From Linyphia triangularis (lineage: Eukaryota; Arthropoda; Arachnida; Araneae; Linyphiidae), in NCBI GenBank assembly GCA_963978545.1, contig OZ021723.1:101712002-101776001 (forward strand): DNA of 64,000 nt, in the 5' to 3' direction. Below are positions 1 through 9,252 of the stretch, piece by piece. The notes beneath the pieces were generated by a model that saw only the letters and a list, made by a program, of their open reading frames with translations, was not told the DNA's origin and ran no database searches. Numbering within the stretch: position 1 is the first letter of the stretch; each line of letters begins with the position of its first letter. The translations under genes were made by a program, and so were the position numbers.

Positions 1-568
1 CCGCAAGTTAGAATTTTTAGTAAAAAAAAAAGCCAGAAAAACAGTCCAAAAAAGATTACAATTAATAATGCTTTTGTAATTTGTGTGTCTGAAAGATAAA
101 ATAAAGTTTATTTTCACATTAGAATGAGGAAAGTGTATGTGTTTTTATTTAAAAAAAAGTACCTTAAATTTTCAAAATTCAGTGCCCATTAGGCAGTAGA
201 AGATATTAACGTATAATTCTAATTTTTTTTTACAGGTGTTGTTGTTGAAAAACAATAACTTTTAAACATTACCGCAAAACGATCAACGAAATATGTGATT
301 ATATATTAATTTTTGAAATTTAAGCATTTTTAGTCCAATTTTCACAACTTTCGACCCATTGAGGAAACAAAAAATATCAATTCAGAGTTTTAAGATTTTA
401 GACACTTTTTAATAATAAGATTCCACAACTTTTTAGCACTGCTGCTAAAAGACCCAAGATACTTAAGACTTTTTTGGCCCAGCCTACTGTGCATCGCCCT
501 TTATATTTCCCAGGGGTGAATAGTCAAAATATAATAAAAGAGGAAAATATAAATGCAGTGTTATATTG
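1..568. other. AT-rich stretch without a recognisable gene
   Basis: This stretch has short A and T runs and no open frame worth keeping. Its last bases (556-568) form the left target duplication of the SINE that follows. Confidence 0.6.
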
Positions 569-923
569 GATAGTCGGTTGCTTTAAACGCTCAACGACCT
601 ATTTTTATACACACTGATGGCTAATCAGACTGGGATCTACAGCTTAACGTGGATTCCGAACCACAACGAACATCTACATGGTTCATACAGATTTTCAAAA
701 TAAAAAATAAGGACTTTCTAGGCACTTCATTAACTTTTTTAAGGACTTGAATTTTCTTTGTGATTCATATGATGGGGAGAAATTGAATGAAAAGAAAACT
801 AATGCATATTGAAGGCGATTTCGGTAGGGGTCATTCGCATATTGCATTCTGTTGGAAAAAAAAATTAAATTTTGCATTTTTCAGTCAAGAACAGGAAGAG
901 CACTTTTTTCAAAGAAAAAGAAC

Positions 924-960
<37 letters not shown>

Positions 961-1200
961 CAAGGATAACGAAAACATTTTGGGTGATCTCAGCATTTCG
1001 CTTACATTGGTTTGAACTTGGGAAAAAAAATAAGCACTTTTAAGAACTTCTTTAAAAAATAAGAACTTTTAAGGACCTTAGAAATTGTTTTGTGTTTTTA
1101 AGGACCGTACGAACCTTGATCTATGCCTAAACCAGGATTCGAACCCAACACCTTTGCCATGCGAGGCCTGAGCGCTAACCACACAGCCATCAGGTGGACA
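569..1200 (-). mobile_element. tRNA-derived SINE, copy A, split by a later insertion
   Basis: The two parts, 569-676 and 1119-1200, match the SINE copies at 18.5 kb and 28.1 kb. The element reads on the minus strand, so its tRNA-like head is at the right. The reverse complement of 1135-1145 is GGTTCGAATCC, a perfect pol III B box, preceded by an A-box-like stretch around 1165-1195. A target duplication is visible as CAGTGTTATATTG (556-568) and CAGTGTTATTTG (1201-1212), which differ by one base. The element at 677-1118 entered this SINE later. Confidence 0.8.
677..1118. mobile_element. Short TIR element (MITE), 442 bp, 5-bp TSD, inside SINE copy A
   Basis: The ends are imperfect inverted repeats: the left begins CATGGTTCATAC and the reverse complement of the right end begins CAAGGTTCGTAC. 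It is flanked by direct repeats ATCTA (672-676 and 1119-1123). Removing it with one repeat restores the uninterrupted SINE seen at 28.1 kb. It contains a run of about 28 T near 928-957 and repeats of a TTTTAAGGAC-like motif. There is no transposase. The 5-bp TSD together with CA-GGTTC ends suggests a hAT5-like or similar superfamily, which is inference. Confidence 0.75.
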
Positions 1201-1214
1201 CAGTGTTATTTGAA

Positions 1215-1587
1215 CAAGGTTCACACTCAAATCATAGAATGAAAATCTATCACTTTTAAGGACCTAAATGATGTTTTTTAAGGACCTTTGAAAACCTTTT
1301 CAGGCATCATGTCTATGTATAAATTTTTAATTAAGTACATTCTACCCAAAAAGTTACAAGTTGACGCATGCATAATACAAATAAACCAGAGAATTAAGAT
1401 ACAGTGTGGATAAGCGGCAGTCACACACAGTAAGCAAGTATGAATTATATTTTTTATAAATTTTGCAGTTAGGTACATAACATCTGCAAAAATTAAGGAC
1501 TCTTAAGGACCTCTAAGAATTTTCAAGTACTTTCAAGGCCTTGAAAAAGCGTTAAAAAATGCACTTTTAATGACTGTGAGAACACTG
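1215..1587. mobile_element. Second copy of the same MITE family, 373 bp, TSD TTGAA
   Basis: The left end CAAGGTTCACAC pairs with the reverse complement of the right end, CAGTGTTCTCACA. It is flanked by TTGAA at 1210-1214 and 1588-1592. Like the element at 677-1118, it carries several TTTTAAGGACC-type motifs. It landed at the edge of the SINE target duplication. It has no coding capacity. Confidence 0.7.
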
Positions 1588-1592
1588 TTGAA

Positions 1593-2446
1593 CTACAAAA
1601 ATAGATGAATAAGAATTTATTTGTGTACTAATATGTGTACAGAGAGTGGCGCAGCTAGAATTATTTTTCTGAGGGGTATTTTAGGCAAGTTAGTCTGATA
1701 AATCCCTACAAAGTCCATTAAAAATAACAAAAATTGTAGAAAAAGGGAAAACTCTAGGGAAAAAAAGTGAAAATCAGCGTAACAGTGAAAGATTTTCACC
1801 CGTTTCTCAAACAATTTGTTTTCACCGGGTGTCTTTTACATGTTGCTACAAGAAAATATCATTTGAAATACCAAATTTTTAGAACTCCAATGTGCGTTCT
1901 AATAAAAATTACTGAACTTCTTGGAAAAAAGTTGAAACTGAAAAATATTCCCTGACTTTTCCAGAAAATATCACATTTTTTAATTTCCCTAACCTTTTTA
2001 ATTCACTTTCATTTCCCCTGACAATTCCAAGTTTTCCCTGTTTTCCAGGTGCATGGCAACCATGGTGTAATGAAATTTCAGAAGCTTATTCTGAAAGTAA
2101 TATGTAATATTTTTTTTTACTTTTTGAAAGTAGTAATATAACTTTAGAACATATACTAATTTAACTTTAAAATTATTTAAATTTGGATATGAAAGTCATA
2201 CAAAATATGTATATTTTAGACATATAAACAATTGCTAACAACTTCAGCTACCACAATTTTTATTTTCCTAGTTTAGCATCCCACTTCAGCATAGAGTATT
2301 TTTTTACTTTCATGAAAACTGTACAGTATACATATAAAAGTATGTGTATTGCAAGTCATGTTTGTACCATTGTTTTTAAAAAATTAATTTAATAGAGTAA
2401 TTAAATAATTGCTAAATTTCGCATTGAAGGCTAAAACTGCAGCTGA
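1593..2446. repeat. Non-coding stretch with a degenerate CAGGGTGGC-type element remnant (about 1820-2067)
   Basis: Around 1940-2067 there are repeated CCCTGA and TTTTCCAG words, ending in a GGCAACCATGGTG-like terminus. This resembles the inner and terminal parts of the intact TIR element at 14,393-15,075. The left end is too decayed to place. A 30-odd-base stretch at about 1603-1637 also recurs at 13,722-13,754. No gene is seen. Confidence 0.4.
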
Positions 2447-2454
2447 GTGTTAAG

Positions 2455-4143
2455 TAGGTCTGGGCGATGTTAATATTTCTGCATCGTGATTTATCGGGAA
2501 GCAAACATCACGATATCACGATACATCGGGATGTTAACTATGTGTATATATTTTTATTAACTCAAGGGGACTGCGGTATAAAATACTACAAAACAACGTT
2601 TTCATAACACGCTATATAGCCGAAAGTTATGCTTTCTTAGCTTTGTAAAATTTTATTAAATTCATGTATGGAAGTTTATTTTATATAACAGGAGCAGCGA
2701 GCGAATTATTTTCAGGGGGATACACAAAACACCCAAGGGGGTATAAGCCGGTTGTTATTATTATTTTTGGTTTAATATGGATTTTTCAATTTCTCTATCT
2801 TAAAGAAATTTTACTTTGTTATTTTCCAGGGAAGTAGGAGGGGGTGGAAGACAAGTGCACTTCCTGGCGGTGCACATGTTACTTTAGTTATTGGATATTC
2901 TTAATTATTAAATCAAAAACATACTTTATAATGAATATTTTATTACTTACAATGTACAATATAACTCTTAAACAATAAAAATAAAATTAATGCATAACAT
3001 TTAAAATTCTAATGATCTTTATTTTGTGCCCAAAAAATCTGCATTTCCACATTTTTAAGAAGCAATATTGGATTGAGTAATTAATCTTATTTAAATAAAC
3101 TTTATTCAAATTGTACAAACTGAAAAAAAAAATTATAAAACATTTATTTACATATGAGTCAGAAGAGAAAATCCTTCAACGTAAATGGAAAAAAAAAATG
3201 TTTATAAGTATTTAAGCAATCAAACTAGAGAAACAACTGTGATTAGTCCATGCACTAGTTCACAATGATTTTGGAAGATATAACAAACAGCTCATAGTAA
3301 TAATTAATCCAATTATCTTAACTGGGTAAGAACTAGACAGAATACCGCAGTCCCCTTGCGTTAATAAATAAATCAAAATAAAATAATAGCAAGATAAAAA
3401 AAAATCTTGGAAGTTAATATAAAAGATTTCAAAATACAAAAGTGTAATATTTTAGTTCTTTCAAGTTAGAGAAATAATGAAAAAAAATCAAAAATGAAAT
3501 AAAAAGTGTAGGAAATGCTCAATAGAATTCCAAAAATAGATATCATGGTCTTATATCTGATGACTATTATATAAAAATCAAAACGTTTTCCAAAAGTTCA
3601 GAGAACAACATAAAAAATTTTCAAACAATAAAATGAATACTTTTATCGAATCTCCAATATCACTAGACTACCGACGCCACCTCGCAATTTCAATACTCAT
3701 CGCACATACGTAAAGTGGATACGATTACCACGATGCGGTTTTTTCTGATGAAGTATCGGGCATGCGCAAAAGCAAATGGAAATCGTCTCAAACGGCCCGA
3801 TGTCGACGGTTTCACTGTGATTCTTTACAATATTGGGAACATCGCGCATATGCAGGGCAGGGTGGATAGGATAATCACGATGTGAGCTTTGCTGATGAAG
3901 TACAGCGCAAAAGCAAATGGAACTCGTTTCAAACGGCGCGGTGTCGACGGCTTCTAAACGTTTCTATAGTGTCTTAGGAACAACGCGCATGAATCGTGGC
4001 ACGGTTCTTCGTCCTTGAAGTGCTAGGCAAGTATCGTTAAAAAAGATCGTGATGTATCGGTAATGATAAAATAATGACACCGGTTTGACGATGTTGATTT
4101 CACACTGGTTTTTGCCGATGTATCGATGCATCGCCCAAGCCTA
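2455..4143. mobile_element. Non-autonomous hAT element, 1,689 bp, 8-bp TSD
   Basis: The terminal inverted repeats are TAGGTCTGGGCGATG on the left and, as the reverse complement of the right end, TAGGCTTGGGCGATG. Both sides carry the 8-bp direct repeat GTGTTAAG (2447-2454 and 4144-4151), the hallmark of hAT integration. Near both ends there are many ATCACGAT and TATCG words, likely subterminal transposase-binding sites. No transposase frame remains. A second inverted-repeat structure (2554-3367) lies inside, so part of the length may be a nested element. Confidence 0.88.
2554..3367. repeat. Long-range inverted repeat nested in the hAT element
   Basis: The 26 bases at 2554-2579 and the reverse complement of 3342-3367 match except for one base. 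Both contain CAAGGGGACTGCGGTAT. The ~760 bases between them are AT-rich with no gene. This could be a second transposon inside the hAT element, but no flanking target duplication is clear. Confidence 0.6.
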
Positions 4144-4151
4144 GTGTTAAG

Positions 4152-5195
4152 TAGGGTAAGAGAAAAATTGTAAAATGAGGATTGCTTATTTTAATTGAAA
4201 GTTTGTTCGAAAATGAATTTAACAATATAAAAAGGGATGTTCGATTTGCACAAAATGTAGAGTAAAAATATACCTTTGTCTACTTTCAACCCAATACAGG
4301 CATTTCATCAAAAGTTAGTGAAGGCTGAAGCATGAAGATATCTTCCAGACAGACCTATTAAATGAAAAGCTCTTGTTTAAACATTATTACAAAAGCAAAA
4401 AAGTTTACAGAAGTTAGGCACGCACACTTTCTAAAAAATTATGGTGTGTTTTAGAAGATACAATAAATGAACAGAGGGTTCATTTTGATGAAATATGGGC
4501 AACTAATGGCAGGAGAATTAAGCTTAAAATAAGCATAGAAATGCATAGAAGATAATTGGGATAATAATAAAAGAGGTGCTAGAAAAGCACAGGATGCTTG
4601 TTTTAATTGAGAAAAGTGCAATCTTAGGCCTCTAAAGTAGTTCATCTCAACCTGTCTATATGCGTTGCATGTTTCAAGAGTTAACTAGACTCTCCACTCG
4701 GTTTATTTACAAACACCAAACAAGACATTAGTCATAATAGGGGAAACATTAATCCACTTCAAATTAGGTTTAAACAGTAATGGTTTCAAATAGAATTCTG
4801 CATGCAGGATTAGGAATGCAAAGAATCCTTAGAAATAGTATTCTGAATTCCCAAGTTCAAAAATGCTGAACAAGTGAGTAGAAAACTAAATTGCAACTCT
4901 GTATCAATATTAAATTATTTTAAAAGTATTTTCATCTTCAATAATAAAGAGTTAAATTTGTTAATGTTCTAGGGAAGTTTTGGATTTAATGATCAAGAAT
5001 AAAATATGAAGAGTATCAAGAAACACTCGAAGACAAATTAGTACCTTTCTGCACCTACATGAAGGATTGAAGAGTATTTTTCAGCAAGATGGAGCATTAG
5101 ACCAGACTTCAAACTCGACGTAAGTTTGGTTTCAGCAAAACAAATAAATGTTATGAACTGGCAGTAGATATAGTTTTGACTTAAAATCCGAGGTA
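4152..5195. other. No recognisable gene or element
   Basis: AT-rich sequence between the hAT element and the LTR retrotransposon. I see no long frame, RNA gene or clear repeat in it. Confidence 0.5.
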
Positions 5196-5199
5196 TATA

Positions 5200-5429
5200 T
5201 GTGGAGATAGGGGGCGCACCACTAGAGAACCCCTTGTGGCGACTCCTAGCGGCAGAGGGAGGTATTCCTCATTCTAATTAGAGAGACAGATCACTGAACA
5301 TTCTCGATGTGAATATACGTAAGAAAGGCGCTTGTGCCTAATGTAGTATGAGATAAGAGGCAATAAGGATTCATTAAAGCTGGAATCTACACTCAACAAG
5401 TGTCCCTTCTCTGATCGTCTACTCCCACA
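5200..5429 (+). repeat. Left LTR, 230 bp
   Basis: TG...CA ends, and identical to 9019-9248. There is no clear TATA box. ATTAAA (5373-5378) could serve as a poly(A) signal. Near the start lies ATAGGGGGCGCACC, which resembles the core of a CTCF site. Confidence 0.9.
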
Positions 5430-5440
5430 TGGGGGCTCGG
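5430..5440 (+). promoter_or_regulatory. Primer-binding site, tRNA-Pro type
   Basis: TGGGGGCTCGG starts directly after the LTR. Its first ten bases equal the complement of the usual tRNA-Pro 3' end, as used by murine leukaemia virus. The match stops after about ten bases, so the tRNA assignment is tentative. Confidence 0.6.
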
Positions 5441-5620
5441 CATCACGAACTGAGTAGGCGTCAGAACGTTACGTTAAGAACCAAACGGCAGAACGTATAA
5501 AGGCAAACCAGAAGTACGAGTACAAATGAAACCGAACAGCCCCGTAGTCACCCAGCAGTGAACCGGAGATCGGAGTATAAGCCGTCGTATCACCTAGCAG
5601 TGTAAACGACATAACAGCGC

Positions 5621-5992
5621 AGTGACCGGGAAGGGAAATCTCGTCTCACCGGAAAGCGAAACCACCACGTCGTAAAAGCGAAGTCAGCGCCGACGAAGAG
5701 GATTGCCTAGCGGAAACAACAAGCATTGGAACACCGCTAACGAAGCCAAGAAACTTCGTGTCGAATAAAAGAAGTCGACATCACTGAGAAGTGGAGCAGC
5801 TAGCACAGTGACCGAAAAGTGAAATCACGTCTCATCGGAAAGCGAAACCACCACGTCGGAAAAGCGAAGTCAGCGCCGACGAAGAGGATTGTTTAGCGGA
5901 AACAACAAGCATTGGAACACCGCCGTCGAAGCCAAGAAACTTCGTGTCAAATACAAGAGGTCAACATCATTGAGGAGGGGACCAGCAAGCAC
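5621..5992 (+). repeat. Two tandem 186-bp copies in the retroelement leader
   Basis: 5621-5806 and 5807-5992 are diverged direct repeats. Both contain the GGAAAGCGAAACCACCACGT core and the words AACAACAAGCATTGG and AAGAAACTTCGTGTC. They lie between the primer-binding site and gag, where packaging signals usually are. That role is inference. Confidence 0.8.
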
Positions 5993-6086
5993 TGGGAGAC
6001 CATAACGAAACATAGGCACTGACTGTCACAAGTCGAGGTAACAAGTCAACAGAAAAACTGTGAGTACAATTTTCGATTATACTAAC

Positions 6087-9029
6087 ATGGCGTTTCTTGC
6101 CAGAGCACGAAAGAATGACCTACTCGTTTTAATAGATGAACTGGGATTGGAACAACCCATTAATCCAAAAATCGCTCAATTATGTAAATTAATAACAGAA
6201 CACGCCGATTATGATGAAAACCTTGTTAAAAATATGTTAAACACAATTGTAAATGATCGTGAAAATGAGGAATCATTGGCGAAAGAAAAAGATAGGGAAG
6301 CGAAAGAGTTTGAGTTAGCAAAAGATAGGGAAGCGAAAGAGTTTGAATTAGCAAAAGATAGGGAAGCGAAAGAATTCGAGTTAGCGAAACTGCGCATAGA
6401 AGCAGAAGTTCGCCAACATGGCGATACTGTAACAAACGCACGTGAAAACGAAGTAAGCAGAAGCCCAAATATATTACAGTATATGAAACCGTTTGACGGT
6501 AGTGACATAAGCATCTACTTGACACTATTTGAGAGACAAATTAGTCGTCTAGAAATATCGAAAGATACTTGGGTAAATTATTTAATTACATTGCTTCCAC
6601 TTGACATAGCAAGCTTAATAACACGTGAGCCGGAAACACTAGCGAATAATTACGACCACATTAAGAGCATTTTGCTGAGACGATACCGACTTAGCCCAGA
6701 ACAGTTCAGAATACAATTCTCATTCCATAAAAAAGAACAATGTCAGACATGGAGAGACTTTGCTTTTGAACTAAACAATTATCTAACCGAATGGTTGAGC
6801 GGACTTGATGTCACAACATTTGAAGATTTAAAAGAATTAATGCTAGTCGATCAAATAAAAAGAAAATTACCCAAAGAAATTCGAGAACACTTCATGGACG
6901 AACTTCCGAAAATAAAAAATAGGGAAATTTTGGTCAACAAACTCGATGACTTTGATTCAACTAGAAATAATTTTAAAAAGAATACGGTATTTCGCGAAAA
7001 TAAATATGAAGAAAAAAACAGGAAGCACTGGCAGTCTAGAGAAAATATGCAGGAACGTCCATTCGTTCGTGCTCAAACCAATACTAACCATTTTTATAAG
7101 GAAAGAAATAATGGTATTGTTGATAATACAGAGTGGCCTAATGAATACAACCAGTTTGAAGTTAAAAATCAAGGTATTAAATGCTTTAATTATAATGAAA
7201 TCGGGCACATACAGGCCTATTGTCCAAAAAAGAAGGCAAATAGAGCTGTAATTAGTAATTATCCTAATTATAAGAGTAATGTGTATGTCAACAATGAAAG
7301 TTATAATAGTCCAATCAATAAAATTAGTGCATACACTGACAATAAAAGCACCACAAAGGTAATAATATTTGATCATGAAATAGTTGCTATTAATGATACA
7401 GGGAGCCAAGTCACTTTCATTTCTGAGGACTTGTATATAAAAATAGGTTCACCCCAATTAATGACAAATGACATATTACTAAAAGGGTTAGGTAATATAG
7501 AAATACAACCATTAGGATATTTCCATACTGACATTAAAATCGACACTCATTCAGTCAATGCAAAAATATACGTCATCAAAGACCACACAAATGAGTTAAT
7601 AATTGGAATGGACGTTATAGGAAAATTCGAAAACCCATCCTTTTACAGACAGCTTCGAGATCCAAGCCGAGAGGATCCACGTGTTTTTTATTTACAAGTT
7701 ATCAGGCGCCAGTCTGGTGAGGCCAAAAGAGAAAATAAAAGCGAAACGCTCCGCAAGATGTCAATCAAATCTATCCTGACAGTTGAGAAGAAGATCGACG
7801 GCCGCGGCAGCCAATCAGGAAGCAGAGCAGAGGAGAAATGTGTAGCTCCGCCTTCCGAATGCAGAAGCGCTAGTCATCTTACTGGTGTGACCCGAGAAAG
7901 ATTATACCTTGGCGGCGAAAAGAAGATTGAACAGTCCGTAGCAGGTGCGAAATTATTTGGCGAAAAGCGTAGGATTGCGGCATGTCTACTTGCAGAACGT
8001 AAGCCTTTTAAAGAAAACTTTCCTGAAGTAGCGGATAATGCTGTACTGAGAGGAGATGAAGAATTCAAAAAAGAGATGGAAGAACTTTATTGCAAACTGA
8101 ACGAAGCTCAAAGTAAGATAAAAGAATGTGAAGATGAAATCTTACAGTTGCATACAGAAGGTGCTACTTTCAAAGTACAGTACTCTAAACTGGAAGCTAA
8201 GAATGATGCATTACAAGCTAAACTTGAAGAAATAGAATCGGAAAATTTAAAGGAACTGGCAGAAACCACTGAAATTCTTGAAAAATACAGAGAAGATATT
8301 GCAGGTTGTGAAATGGAAATTGGATCAGCTAAAGAAGAAATTGTCAATCTTAAAAATGAATTGAAAATAGCCATGTTACTACAAGAACAGTTAGGTCAAC
8401 GATGCCAAACTCTTGTAAAATGTGAGTTGAGTGCCACTAATAAAGTCTTGCAACCCTCAGTCTTAAGTTTAGAAGAAGGAGTAAACTTGAAAAGACAGCT
8501 AAAGGAGAAAAATCACAGCATTGAAGTGAAGAGAGAATTATGTTCCAGACAAAAAGAAGTAAAAGAAATGGATGTGAAGATAACTAAACAAGTTAGAGCA
8601 ATGAAGGAAGATTCTATTCTCGTTGAACATATTCAGCATGGAAAGAAACTTCAAAATGCAGAAATTTCAAAGATTAAAATGAACCTTCAACAAGATGAAA
8701 CCAAAAAAGATGAACAGAAGGATGTGAAGGAAAAACATAAAAAGAAGAGATCATTATCAGATACAAATAAGAAGACTGAAGAAATCTCAATGAATAAGGA
8801 GAGCCTCAAACAGTTTAAGAAAAGACGCAAAAAACCCAGAACATTTAAAGTTTACACTCAGCGAGCAAAATGTTTTGGCCATTACAAAGAGACACCAATC
8901 AAAAACAATCATAGATGTGACAATCAAAGTATCTGTGCATATTGCTTTCCTTGTGTTTTTCTATTTCAGATAACTTCAGACATAAACTATGAGGACATAG
9001 TTCGCCAAGATGACCGAGTGTGGAGATAG
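6087..9029 (+). CDS. Gag-protease-coiled-coil fusion ORF of the LTR element (980 codons)
   Basis: I start it at the ATG at 6087, which has a good context (A at -3, G at +4). The open frame extends a little upstream without another ATG. Residues 70-115 hold three copies of a unit like REAKEFELAKD. Residues about 135-290 look like a retroelement capsid with a SCAN-like second half. A zinc knuckle starts at C366, but its second cysteine is tyrosine (CFNY...H...C), so it is probably damaged. The aspartic protease has its DTG at residues 437-439 and a later IIGMD around 505-509. After about residue 515 the retroelement sequence stops. The rest contains a basic, GC-richer stretch (about 525-650), then a charged coiled coil (about 655-930), then a lysine/arginine-rich tail. 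The spacing of EKY..DIA..E and EI..LK..L in the coiled coil is like vertebrate RHAMM/HMMR, but coiled coils mimic each other and I do not assign it. The stop codon lies inside the right LTR. Confidence 0.85.
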   Translation: MAFLARARKNDLLVLIDELGLEQPINPKIAQLCKLITEHADYDENLVKNMLNTIVNDRENEESLAKEKDREAKEFELAKDREAKEFELAKDREAKEFELAKLRIEAEVRQHGDTVTNARENEVSRSPNILQYMKPFDGSDISIYLTLFERQISRLEISKDTWVNYLITLLPLDIASLITREPETLANNYDHIKSILLRRYRLSPEQFRIQFSFHKKEQCQTWRDFAFELNNYLTEWLSGLDVTTFEDLKELMLVDQIKRKLPKEIREHFMDELPKIKNREILVNKLDDFDSTRNNFKKNTVFRENKYEEKNRKHWQSRENMQERPFVRAQTNTNHFYKERNNGIVDNTEWPNEYNQFEVKNQGIKCFNYNEIGHIQAYCPKKKANRAVISNYPNYKSNVYVNNESYNSPINKISAYTDNKSTTKVIIFDHEIVAINDTGSQVTFISEDLYIKIGSPQLMTNDILLKGLGNIEIQPLGYFHTDIKIDTHSVNAKIYVIKDHTNELIIGMDVIGKFENPSFYRQLRDPSREDPRVFYLQVIRRQSGEAKRENKSETLRKMSIKSILTVEKKIDGRGSQSGSRAEEKCVAPPSECRSASHLTGVTRERLYLGGEKKIEQSVAGAKLFGEKRRIAACLLAERKPFKENFPEVADNAVLRGDEEFKKEMEELYCKLNEAQSKIKECEDEILQLHTEGATFKVQYSKLEAKNDALQAKLEEIESENLKELAETTEILEKYREDIAGCEMEIGSAKEEIVNLKNELKIAMLLQEQLGQRCQTLVKCELSATNKVLQPSVLSLEEGVNLKRQLKEKNHSIEVKRELCSRQKEVKEMDVKITKQVRAMKEDSILVEHIQHGKKLQNAEISKIKMNLQQDETKKDEQKDVKEKHKKKRSLSDTNKKTEEISMNKESLKQFKKRRKKPRTFKVYTQRAKCFGHYKETPIKNNHRCDNQSICAYCFPCVFLFQITSDINYEDIVRQDDRVWR

Positions 9030-9248
9030 GGGGCGCACCACTAGAGAACCCCTTGTGGCGACTCCTAGCGGCAGAGGGAGGTATTCCTCATTCTAATTAG
9101 AGAGACAGATCACTGAACATTCTCGATGTGAATATACGTAAGAAAGGCGCTTGTGCCTAATGTAGTATGAGATAAGAGGCAATAAGGATTCATTAAAGCT
9201 GGAATCTACACTCAACAAGTGTCCCTTCTCTGATCGTCTACTCCCACA
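9019..9248 (+). repeat. Right LTR, 230 bp
   Basis: Identical to the left LTR. No polypurine tract precedes it: the bases before 9019 read CCAAGATGACCGAG. The first bases of the LTR encode the last residues and the TAG stop of the fusion ORF. Confidence 0.9.
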
Positions 9249-9252
9249 TATA

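Larger units (their letters stand above)
5200..9248 (+). mobile_element. LTR retrotransposon, 4,049 bp, with gag-protease fused to a foreign coiled-coil segment
   Basis: Two 230-bp LTRs (5200-5429 and 9019-9248) begin TGTGG and end CCCACA, and by eye they are identical base for base. The flanks TATA (5196-5199 and 9249-9252) fit a 4-bp target duplication. A primer-binding site follows the left LTR directly. One ORF fills most of the interior. It has Gag and an aspartic protease but no reverse transcriptase, RNase H or integrase. Those would be expected after the protease, and in their place lie about 1.38 kb of unrelated coding-like sequence. The element therefore cannot move by itself. The identical LTRs mean that it moved recently with enzymes supplied from elsewhere. 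Maize Bs1 and oncogene-carrying retroviruses are known parallels for host-gene capture. Confidence 0.88.

Noticed and set aside
852..1043. 63-codon frame with a run of phenylalanine
   Set aside because: It is created by the poly-T tract at 928-957 inside a MITE.
1124..1200. tRNA gene on the minus strand (similar at 18,600 and 28,142)
   Set aside because: The A and B boxes are there, but the sequence continues into a shared non-tRNA body, occurs three times and has target duplications, so it is a SINE.
6060..6086. Start of the retroelement ORF at GTG 6060
   Set aside because: A eukaryotic gene would start at ATG. The first ATG in frame, at 6087, has a good context, so I start there.
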